In this document: one piece after another, positions 17,415-24,558 of the stretch
Layout: every line of letters begins with the position of its first letter
How positions within the stretch are numbered: the first letter of the stretch is position 1
Assembly (NCBI GenBank): GCA_002344975.1
Contig: DDUV01000090.1
Coordinates: 1-31,619, forward strand
Direction: 5' to 3'
DNA length: 31,619 nt
Source: Saprospiraceae bacterium UBA2329
GTDB taxonomy: Bacteria > Bacteroidota > Bacteroidia > Chitinophagales > Saprospiraceae
The notes under the pieces: model-generated
What the model saw: only the letters and a program-made list of their open reading frames with translations
What the model was told of the DNA's origin: nothing
Database searches by the model: none
Made by a program: the position numbers and the translations under genes

Positions 17415-19778
17415 ATGTCAGCAAACAGTACGGTAAACACACACAAAGTCCCCTTCGGCCAGAAAGTAGCTTTCGGCCTCGGCATGTTGGCCAACCAGAT
17501 GTTTCCGGCGGCGCTGGGGATATTTATGGTCGTGCTGGTGCAGGATTTGGGATTCCCCGGATGGATGTGGAGCGCCATCTACTTTTTCCCCAGAATATTC
17601 GACTCCCTTACCGACCCCATCATGGGCTATATCTCCGACAATACACGCTCGGTGTGGGGACGGCGGCGGCATTATGTTTTTATCGGCGCCATTGTCATGG
17701 GCATTGCCTTTGTGACCATGTGGCAGTTATATCGCGAAAACGGGGTTGAGTACAACTTTTACTATTTCATGGCTTGGTCGTTTATTTTTTACCTGGGCCT
17801 TACTCTTTTCAGTGTACCTTATGTAGCTATGGGGTATGAAATGAGCGACGATTTTCATGAACGCACCAATATTATGGCCATTGCTCAATGGATAGGGCAA
17901 TGGGCCTGGGTGATTGCGCCCTGGTTTTGGGTTATTATGTACGATCAGGGTTGGTTCCCCAATGCCGATACCGCCACCCGTAGTCTGGCGCTTTGGGTGG
18001 GCATAGCTTGCGCACTGTTGGCAATGGTGCCGGCTATTTTTATCAAAAGCAAGTCCACCAAAGATGACGACAGCCTCGAGCCGCTTACCCTACGCGGGAT
18101 GGGTGGCAGCCTGATGCAAATATTCGATGGCTTCAAGCAAGCCTTCCAGTCTGTGCCTTTTCGGAAGTTGTGCATTTCTACCTTTCTCATTTTCAATGCA
18201 TTCAATACGGTAGCTGCCTTCTCTTTCTTCATCGTAGTGTATCACCTGTTCGATGGAGATGCCGGGGCTGCGGGTGTATGGCCTACTTTGTTTGGTTGTT
18301 TGGGAGCCTTGTTTACTACCTTTTTGGTCATTCCCACGGTGGCCTGGTTGTCAAAAAAATTGGGTAAAAAACGCGCCTTTTTGCTCTCGCAGGGCATTTC
18401 GGTGTTTGGCTACATACTGCTTTGGCTGCTGTTTATACCCGGCAAACCGTACATGTTCATTTTTGCCCTGCCGTTTTTCTCCTTCGGCATCGGCAGCTTG
18501 TTCACCCTGATGATGTCCATGACCGCCGATGTATGTGATTTGGATGAACTCAACAGCGGCAAGCGCCGGGAGGGCATCTTCGGTGCTATTTACTGGTGGA
18601 TGGTCAAGTTCGGTTTTGCCATTGCAGGCGGCCTCAGCGGTTTGATCATTTCTTATGTGGGATTGACACCCGGCGCAGCGGAACAACCGGAGGGCGCGGT
18701 GACAGGCCTGCGTCTGTTCTTTTCTGGCGTGCCTATGCTTGGCACCCTCATTGCCATGTTCGTCATGCGCAATTACGACTTAGACGAGGCGCGTGCGCGC
18801 GAAATTCAGGCGGAATTGGCCCGCAGAAAAGCGCCCCAGGCTTCGGGTTATGCCAAGTCGGGCATGGGCTGGGAAGGGTTGTCCCGGTCGGAAATCCTGG
18901 CGCGTTTCCCGCACTTTTTCCAAGGTGCATCAGATGTGAGCCGTCTGAGCGGCAAAGAACTTCGGGGCCAATTCGGGCAGCGTTTGGAAAGTGGTATGCA
19001 CGGAATGTGTTTCAGCGCCTATCAGGAAGGGCAAAACCCCTGGGGAGATACCATTACCGAGGAGCAGGTGCGGAGGCGATTGGAGGTAGTGCGGCCTTAT
19101 ACCCAATGGATACGCACGTTCTCCTGCACCAACGGCCATGAACGGATTCCGGAAATAGCCAAAGAAATGGGCTTTAAAACCATGACGGGCGCCTGGATCA
19201 GTAACAACAAGGAACAGAACGAACTGGAACTGGCCTCGCTCATACAACTCATAAACAAAGGAGTAGTGGACATTGCCTCGGTGGGCAATGAAGTGCTGTA
19301 TCGGGGTGAGTTGTCGGAAGAGGCTGTGTGTGAGTATGTTCGGCGTGTGAAACAGAGTTCAGGCAACATACCGGTGACTTATGTGGACGCATATTATCAG
19401 TTCATCAACCGGCCCAGATTGGTCGAGGCTTGCGATGTCATTCCCATCAACTGCTACCCGTTCTGGGAGGGCGCGGGCATTGAAACCGCCGGATTGTACC
19501 TTCAGGAAATGTATCGCAAGACCAAAGAAGCTGCCAAAGGCAAGCCGGTCATCATTGCGGAAACGGGCTGGCCGAGCAAGGGCGCGCCGGTGGACGATGC
19601 CTTGCCCTCGGAGGAAAACTACATGCGCTACTTCCTCGATGCGCAAACCTGGTCGGAACATCAGCAGGTACCCTGTTTCCATTTCTCCTCTTTCGATGAA
19701 TCCTGGAAGATACATGCAGAGGGCTGGGCAGGTACGTCCTGGGGTATTTGGGATGTGAAGGAGCGTCGTAAGTTTTGA
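17415..19778 (+). CDS. GPH/MFS sugar symporter fused to a cytosolic GH17 domain
   Basis: One uninterrupted 787-residue frame joins two full modules. Residues 1-452 are a GPH-family (MelB/SLC45-like) transporter with 12 hydrophobic segments, the first loop motif S-V-W-G-R-R-R-H-Y, and the late loop motif D-L-D-E-L-N-S-G-K-R-R-E-G. Both ends of such proteins face the cytoplasm. A charged, helical ~40-residue linker (from R-N-Y-D-L-D-E-A) leads to a GH17 barrel (about 490-787) with VGNEVL (acid/base E626) and AETGWPS (nucleophile E716). This domain is close in sequence to the separate GH17 at 19961, including the stretch before the first strand, so it is a complete enzyme. Likely role (inference): import beta-1,3-gluco-oligosaccharides with a cation and cut or transfer them as they emerge. 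It follows the GH30 gene by 95 bp. Start ATG 17415 gives a normal MFS N-terminus. Confidence 0.9.
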   Translation: MSANSTVNTHKVPFGQKVAFGLGMLANQMFPAALGIFMVVLVQDLGFPGWMWSAIYFFPRIFDSLTDPIMGYISDNTRSVWGRRRHYVFIGAIVMGIAFVTMWQLYRENGVEYNFYYFMAWSFIFYLGLTLFSVPYVAMGYEMSDDFHERTNIMAIAQWIGQWAWVIAPWFWVIMYDQGWFPNADTATRSLALWVGIACALLAMVPAIFIKSKSTKDDDSLEPLTLRGMGGSLMQIFDGFKQAFQSVPFRKLCISTFLIFNAFNTVAAFSFFIVVYHLFDGDAGAAGVWPTLFGCLGALFTTFLVIPTVAWLSKKLGKKRAFLLSQGISVFGYILLWLLFIPGKPYMFIFALPFFSFGIGSLFTLMMSMTADVCDLDELNSGKRREGIFGAIYWWMVKFGFAIAGGLSGLIISYVGLTPGAAEQPEGAVTGLRLFFSGVPMLGTLIAMFVMRNYDLDEARAREIQAELARRKAPQASGYAKSGMGWEGLSRSEILARFPHFFQGASDVSRLSGKELRGQFGQRLESGMHGMCFSAYQEGQNPWGDTITEEQVRRRLEVVRPYTQWIRTFSCTNGHERIPEIAKEMGFKTMTGAWISNNKEQNELELASLIQLINKGVVDIASVGNEVLYRGELSEEAVCEYVRRVKQSSGNIPVTYVDAYYQFINRPRLVEACDVIPINCYPFWEGAGIETAGLYLQEMYRKTKEAAKGKPVIIAETGWPSKGAPVDDALPSEENYMRYFLDAQTWSEHQQVPCFHFSSFDESWKIHAEGWAGTSWGIWDVKERRKF

Positions 19779-19960
19779 TGAAGAGGAAATCAAGCCGGCA
19801 GCTATTAGCCATTAGCCACTGGCTGTTAGATGGATAATCCGTCCATAGTTGATGATCCTTTCGGGGAGTCTTAAATAAAGGGTGACCAACCAAATTTTCG
19901 AAAAATCAAGCTAAAAGCTAGAGGCCAACAGCTAATAGCTAAGACCAAAAATCAAGAGCC
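19779..19960. other. Intergenic spacer with long imperfect inverted repeat
   Basis: The 182 bases between the fusion gene and the next GH17 gene carry an agctattagccattagcc-like arm (about 19799-19827) and its near-complement around 19915-19941 (ggccaacagctaatagct). The RNA could fold into a long stem with the ~90 bases between as a loop. No coding frame or terminator T-tract is evident. Confidence 0.55.
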
Positions 19961-20893
19961 ATGTCATACAGAAAAGAAAAAGTCTTATCAGCAGAGCAAC
20001 TGACCCAAATGCTGAGCCATGCCGGAGCGGCCTATCCCGGCGAACTCACATTAGAGGACATCAACCACTTGTTTTTGGAAGTTTTTCACAATGGCGTTCA
20101 CGGCCTGTGCTTCAGTTTGTATGAGGATGGACAGCGCCCCGGCGATGTGATTTCGGAAGAGCAGGTGCGTCGCCGCATGGAAATCATAAAGCCCTACACA
20201 CAATGGGTGCGCTCGTTTTCCTGCATTGAGGGCAATGAGTTTATTCCCAAGGTAGCCAAAGAGATGGGCATCAAGACTTTAGTAGGCGCCTGGTTGGGCG
20301 ACGACCTCGAAAAGAACGAGCAGGAAATAGAGGCGCTCATTGAGTTGGCACGCAAAGGTTGGGTGGATATTGCCGCAGTGGGCAATGAAGTTCTTTACCG
20401 CAAAGACCTTACCGAAGCCGAACTACTGGCTTACATAGACCGCGTCAAAAAGCAACTGCCCGCCGGCATTCCGGTTGGCTATGTGGACGCCTATTACGAA
20501 TTCAGCCACCGCCCGGCCATTACGGCAGCCTGCGATGTGATTCTGAGCAATTGCTACCCCTATTGGGAGGGTTGCCCGTTTGAGTACTCACTGGGTCACA
20601 TGCACCAAATGTACGATCAGGCGCTGGATGCCGCTCAGGGCAAAAAAGTCATCATCACCGAAACCGGCTGGCCCAGTCAGGGCGAAAGTCTCAAGGGGGC
20701 GCATCCGTCTTACGAAAACGCCATCAAATACTTCATCAATACCCAGCTTTGGGCCGGTGATCACGATGTGGAGGTGTTTTACTTCTCCTCTTTTGACGAG
20801 TCTTGGAAAGTGGGCGCCGAGGGCGAAGTGGGCGCTTACTGGGGCATCTGGGATAAATCGGAAAAACTGAAATTCGGCAATGGACATATTTGA
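19961..20893 (+). CDS. Cytosolic GH17 beta-1,3-glucanase/transglycosylase
   Basis: This 310-residue enzyme has no signal peptide (it starts M-S-Y-R-K-E-K-V-L-S) and so is cytosolic. The whole length is a GH17 barrel: H-G-L-C-F-S-L-Y-E-D-G, a T-Q-W-V-R-S-F-S-C strand, AVGNEVL with acid/base E143, N-C-Y-P-Y-W-E-G, TETGWPS with nucleophile E234, and F-Y-F-S-S-F-D-E-S-W-K. It is the free-standing close relative of the GH17 domain fused to the transporter just upstream, so one likely arose from the other by duplication. The probable role is processing imported beta-1,3-oligosaccharides, either shortening them or rearranging them for the phosphorylase. Its 3' end overlaps the next gene by 14 bases, which suggests translational coupling. 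Confidence 0.88.
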   Translation: MSYRKEKVLSAEQLTQMLSHAGAAYPGELTLEDINHLFLEVFHNGVHGLCFSLYEDGQRPGDVISEEQVRRRMEIIKPYTQWVRSFSCIEGNEFIPKVAKEMGIKTLVGAWLGDDLEKNEQEIEALIELARKGWVDIAAVGNEVLYRKDLTEAELLAYIDRVKKQLPAGIPVGYVDAYYEFSHRPAITAACDVILSNCYPYWEGCPFEYSLGHMHQMYDQALDAAQGKKVIITETGWPSQGESLKGAHPSYENAIKYFINTQLWAGDHDVEVFYFSSFDESWKVGAEGEVGAYWGIWDKSEKLKFGNGHI

Positions 20894-21833
20894 TCAATTG
20901 GGCATACCATCCGGCAGAGCCATCTGTTATTCCGGGTTCAGAGCAGGGCAGCATCCAGGCGGAAAGCATCCTGATTACGAGGAGATTAAAGAGGATTTGC
21001 TGTTGTTGCAAGATCACTGGAAATACCTCCGGCTGTACGATTGCGACCCCCATGCCGAAACCGTTTTACAAGTCATCCGGCAGGAAAAATTAGATTTTAA
21101 AATCATGCTGGGCGCCTTCATCGAGGCCGAGATGAACAACTTCAATTGTCCCTGGGGAGGTGGCGTGTATTCCGAAGAGCAATTGGAAAAAAACGCTGCC
21201 GGCAATCAACGCAAAATCAACCGGCTGATAGCATGGGGCCGCCAATATCCCGACATTGTGTTTTCGCTTTCAGTGGGCAATGAAGCCTGCGTGGACTGGA
21301 CTGATCACTATGTGTCTGAAAATCAGGTGTTGGAGTATGCCCGGCAGGTGAAATCCCAGGCCGTTCAGCCCGTCACCTTTTGTGAAAACTATGTGCCGTG
21401 GTTGTATAAGTTGCAGCCATTGGCCGAGGCGCTCGATTTTATTTCCATTCACACCTATCCTGTGTGGGAGTACAAACACATTGACGAGTCATTGGATTAT
21501 ACCAAAGAGAATTTCTATGCCGTAGCGCGCAAATACCCTCACAAGCCGATTGTCATTACCGAGGCCGGCTGGGCTACCAATTCCAACGGCAGAGGCATTT
21601 ACCCGCACAACGTCAACGAGGAATACCAGAAAATCTATTTCGAAAAATTGATGGAATGGACAGACAAAGAGCGCATTCTCACTTTCTTTTTTGAGGCTTT
21701 TGATGAAGACTGGAAAGGCTCGCCCGATCCTATGGAGCCTGAAAAACATTGGGGACTGTTCAAAATTGACCGGACTCCGAAATTGGCGCTCACACACTTG
21801 TTTCAATCTGCTGACTTATCTTACAACCAATAA
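20880..21833 (+). CDS. Second cytosolic GH17 enzyme
   Basis: This 317-residue GH17 enzyme has no signal peptide, and its ATG lies inside the end of the previous gene (14-base overlap, different frame). Motifs are A-I-C-Y-S-G-F-R-A-G-Q at the first strand, L-R-L-Y-D-C-D, SVGNEAC with acid/base E135, S-I-H-T-Y-P-V-W-E, ITEAGWA with nucleophile E228, and F-F-F-E-A-F-D-E-D-W-K. It is more like the lipoprotein GH17 at 14478 (E-A-F-D-E ending, H-T-Y-P) than like its immediate neighbour (S-S-F-D-E ending, N-C-Y-P), so the locus holds two GH17 subtypes inside the cell. The nucleophile motif has Ala where the others have Thr. The two cytosolic enzymes may differ in chain-length preference or in hydrolysis versus transfer. 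Confidence 0.86.
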   Translation: MDIFDQLGIPSGRAICYSGFRAGQHPGGKHPDYEEIKEDLLLLQDHWKYLRLYDCDPHAETVLQVIRQEKLDFKIMLGAFIEAEMNNFNCPWGGGVYSEEQLEKNAAGNQRKINRLIAWGRQYPDIVFSLSVGNEACVDWTDHYVSENQVLEYARQVKSQAVQPVTFCENYVPWLYKLQPLAEALDFISIHTYPVWEYKHIDESLDYTKENFYAVARKYPHKPIVITEAGWATNSNGRGIYPHNVNEEYQKIYFEKLMEWTDKERILTFFFEAFDEDWKGSPDPMEPEKHWGLFKIDRTPKLALTHLFQSADLSYNQ

Positions 21834-21852
21834 TTCACTAAATGTTCTGATT

Positions 21853-24180
21853 ATGAAGAATCTTACATTCTATTTCCTGATGTTGCTGGCGGCAACGGGC
21901 TTTGCCCAGAATTCGCCCATCAATTTTGAGGCCGGCGGCCACGGCGCCAACTGGACCTGGGCGGTTTTTGAAAACGCCACCAATCCACCCTTGGAAATTA
22001 TTGCCAACCCAGACCCATCCGGCATCAACACGTCTGCAACGGTGGCCAAATTCACGGCTTTAGCCGCCGGAAACCCCTGGGCAGGCTGCGAATCCATGCA
22101 CGGCGCCGATCTGGGGCCATTCGTTCTGGGGCCTTCCAATTCCATCATCAAAATCATGGTTTGGAAATCGGTCATCAGCGATGTGGGCATCAAAATGGCC
22201 TCCCCCGCCGGATGGGCGCAAGTGGAAATCAAACGGCCCAACACGGTGGTGAACCAGTGGGAAGAGCTGACTTTTGACTTCTCCAACTATGTGAATCCGC
22301 CGGCAGATCAGGGCCAGTTGGACCAAATCATCGTTTTCCCGGATTTCAACCTCGCCGGAAGAGGACAAGACAACATCATCTATTTTGACAACATCACGTT
22401 CAGTGCAGGGGCTGCACCTACCGTGCCCCTCACAGCTGCGCCCACGCCGCCTGCCCGCAATGCAGCCGATGTCGTTTCTGTGTTCAGCGGGGCTTACGCT
22501 CAGGTACCCGGTACCGACTTCAATCCCAATTGGGGCCAGTCCACAGTAGTCGCCACCATTGATATACAGGGCAATCCGACCCTGCGCTATGCCAACTTCA
22601 ACTATCAGGGTACGCAGTTTGCCCAGCCGCTGAATGTATCGGCTATGGAAAAACTGCATATAGATATGTGGACGGCCGATGCTACCTCCGTCAATGTTTT
22701 TTGCATCAGCCCCGGCCCGGTCGAAACGGCATTTTCCCTGCCTGTCACCCCAGGTCAGTGGGGAAGCTATGACATTCCGCTGACGGCATTTGCCAATGTG
22801 AATCTGTCAGACGTGATTCAGTTCAAGTTTGACGGCGGCAACGGCTCGCCGACCATTTACTTAGACAACCTGTACTTCTACAAAGGGGCTTCAACCGGAG
22901 GAGCCGACCCGAATGCGCCCATCAATTTTGAACCCGGGGGCTTCGGCGCCAATTGGACCTGGACTGTTTTTGAAAATGCGACCAACCCGCCCTTGGAAAT
23001 TATTGCCAACCCAGACCCGTCTGGAATAAATACCTCTGCTACGGTGGCCAAATTCACGGCCTTAGCCGGCGGGAACCCCTGGGCAGGCGTTGAATCCATG
23101 CACGGCGCCGATTTGGGGCCGTTCGTACTGGGGCCTACCAATTCCACCATTAAGATCATGGTTTGGAAATCCGTCATCAGCGATGTGGGTATCAAGTTTG
23201 CCTCCCCCGCCGGATGGGCGCAAGTGGAAATCAAACGGCCCAACACCGTGGTGAACCAGTGGGAAGAGCTGACTTTCGATTTCTCTAATTACGTCAACCC
23301 GCCTGCCGATCTGGGCCAATTGGACCAAATCATCGTTTTCCCCGACTTCAACCTCGCCGGGAGAGGACAAAACAACATCATCTATTTCGACAACATCACC
23401 TTTGGTCCGGCGGGAGGAGGTAACCCTACTGTGCCGATGGTAGCTGCGCCCACGCCCACCCGCCCGGCATCGAGCGTGATCTCCCTGTTCAGCAACGCTT
23501 ATACCAACGTACCGGTGGATACCTGGCGCACGGGCTGGTCGAATGCCATTTTGGAGGACATCGCCATTCAGGGCAACGCCACCAAAAAATACAGCCAACT
23601 CGACTTTGTAGGCATCGAAACCGTTGCCAATCAGATAGATGCAACAGGTATGACGCACATTCACATTGACGTATGGTCGGCAGATTTCACCTTCTTTGGT
23701 TTCAAATTGGTGGACTTCGGAGCAGACGGCGCTTTCGGTGGCGGCGACGATGTAGAGCATCAGGTCAACTACAATTTGCCGCAGCAGGGCCAATGGCTGA
23801 GCTTGGACATTCCGCTCTCTTCCTTCGCCGGCCTCACCACCCGCGCTCACATGGCACAGTACATTCTGGTAGGACAGCCCACGGGCGCGAACACCATTTA
23901 TGTGGATAATGTGTATTTCTATACCAACATCGTGGACACAGACGAGGCCGAAGCGTTTAGAAATACAGTAAGGGTATATCCCAACCCGGTGGCTGCCGGC
24001 GAGCAGGTTCAGTTCAGCCGGGAGGTATCTCAAATAGAGGTGTTTGATCTTGCGGGCCAACGCGTCTTGGCGGGCAGTGGTTTCAGGCTCAACACGGCCG
24101 TTTTGAATCCGGGAGTATATGTGCTCAAGATGCGCGTTCAGGACGGAAGCATACAAACACAAAAACTCGTGGTGAAGTAA
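21853..24180 (+). CDS. T9SS type A secreted glycan-binding protein with A-B-A-B module layout
   Basis: ATG 21853 gives a good signal peptide (M-K-N-L-T-F-Y-F-L-M-L-L-A-A-T-G-F-A-Q); the frame is open further upstream only by chance. The protein is 775 residues. Module A (about 21-190; I-N-F-E-x-G-G to I-I-Y-F-D-N-I-T-F) and module B (about 205-345; V-V-S-V-F-S-G-A-Y to I-Y-L-D-N-L-Y-F) are followed by second copies A' and B'. The A copies are nearly identical and the B copies have diverged. The last ~75 residues are a type A sorting domain (V-R-V-Y-P-N-P, then L-N-P-G-V-Y-V-L-K). There is no catalytic residue pair, so this is a binding protein, presumably for beta-glucan. It is the last gene of the operon, 19 bases after the GH17 gene. 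Confidence 0.86.
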   Translation: MKNLTFYFLMLLAATGFAQNSPINFEAGGHGANWTWAVFENATNPPLEIIANPDPSGINTSATVAKFTALAAGNPWAGCESMHGADLGPFVLGPSNSIIKIMVWKSVISDVGIKMASPAGWAQVEIKRPNTVVNQWEELTFDFSNYVNPPADQGQLDQIIVFPDFNLAGRGQDNIIYFDNITFSAGAAPTVPLTAAPTPPARNAADVVSVFSGAYAQVPGTDFNPNWGQSTVVATIDIQGNPTLRYANFNYQGTQFAQPLNVSAMEKLHIDMWTADATSVNVFCISPGPVETAFSLPVTPGQWGSYDIPLTAFANVNLSDVIQFKFDGGNGSPTIYLDNLYFYKGASTGGADPNAPINFEPGGFGANWTWTVFENATNPPLEIIANPDPSGINTSATVAKFTALAGGNPWAGVESMHGADLGPFVLGPTNSTIKIMVWKSVISDVGIKFASPAGWAQVEIKRPNTVVNQWEELTFDFSNYVNPPADLGQLDQIIVFPDFNLAGRGQNNIIYFDNITFGPAGGGNPTVPMVAAPTPTRPASSVISLFSNAYTNVPVDTWRTGWSNAILEDIAIQGNATKKYSQLDFVGIETVANQIDATGMTHIHIDVWSADFTFFGFKLVDFGADGAFGGGDDVEHQVNYNLPQQGQWLSLDIPLSSFAGLTTRAHMAQYILVGQPTGANTIYVDNVYFYTNIVDTDEAEAFRNTVRVYPNPVAAGEQVQFSREVSQIEVFDLAGQRVLAGSGFRLNTAVLNPGVYVLKMRVQDGSIQTQKLVVK
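21915..23402 (+). repeat. Internal direct repeat with 1002-bp period (module A copies)
   Basis: About 485 bp at 21915-22400 recur at 22917-23402 with only scattered, mostly silent changes, 334 codons apart. The B modules between and after the copies are much less alike, so the A copies were duplicated recently or are kept alike by gene conversion. Confidence 0.9.
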
Positions 24181-24201
24181 GGCTTCTCCGCATTGGGGAG
24201 T

Positions 24202-24249
24202 GTTTTGGCTGAGGTATTTTTTTATATCCAGCCAAAACCTCTTTTTTTT
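24202..24249 (+). terminator. Rho-independent terminator at the end of the glucan operon
   Basis: A 10-bp perfect stem (gttttggctg at 24202-24211 with cagccaaaac at 24229-24238) is followed by ctc and eight Ts (24242-24249), 22 bases after the stop codon. The loop is 17 bases and AT-rich. Confidence 0.78.
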
Positions 24250-24272
24250 CGTTGTTTTGGCTGGGTTAACTT

Positions 24273-24378
24273 TTATACCTCGCACCGTCAGGTGTGAAGC
24301 CGCTTTTTTCATACCGGGCGCTGCTAATCAACAACATGCGCCGAAGGCTATGCACAAAACCTGGCGGCGCAAGGTATA
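24273..24378 (+). repeat. 106-bp structured repeat, copy 2
   Basis: It is the partner of 9780-9885, in the same orientation and of equal length, with about a dozen differences. The short hairpin is kept by paired changes (cgcacc with ggtgtg, allowing a G-U pair). The long stem keeps eight of ten pairs. It lies between the operon terminator and the regulator gene. Confidence 0.88.
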
Positions 24379-24558
24379 TATCCAGTCAAAACTGGCTTTT
24401 CTGCTTTTGGATCCGGCGCGATAAAATGTTTCGGCCCATAGCTGTTATTGTCATTGAGAATGACGGGACTTTGGGCGAACTTTGTCAAAACCACTCTGCC
24501 CAATCTTTGTTACACTCGCTCCGGCATTGTCTAATTCCTAACCATCAGACCTAATCCA

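Noticed and set aside
24477..24484. gaactttg as a -7 box for the regulator gene
   Set aside because: It has one mismatch to TAnnTTTG and a 20-base spacer to a TTG, but no other support; too weak to list as a promoter.
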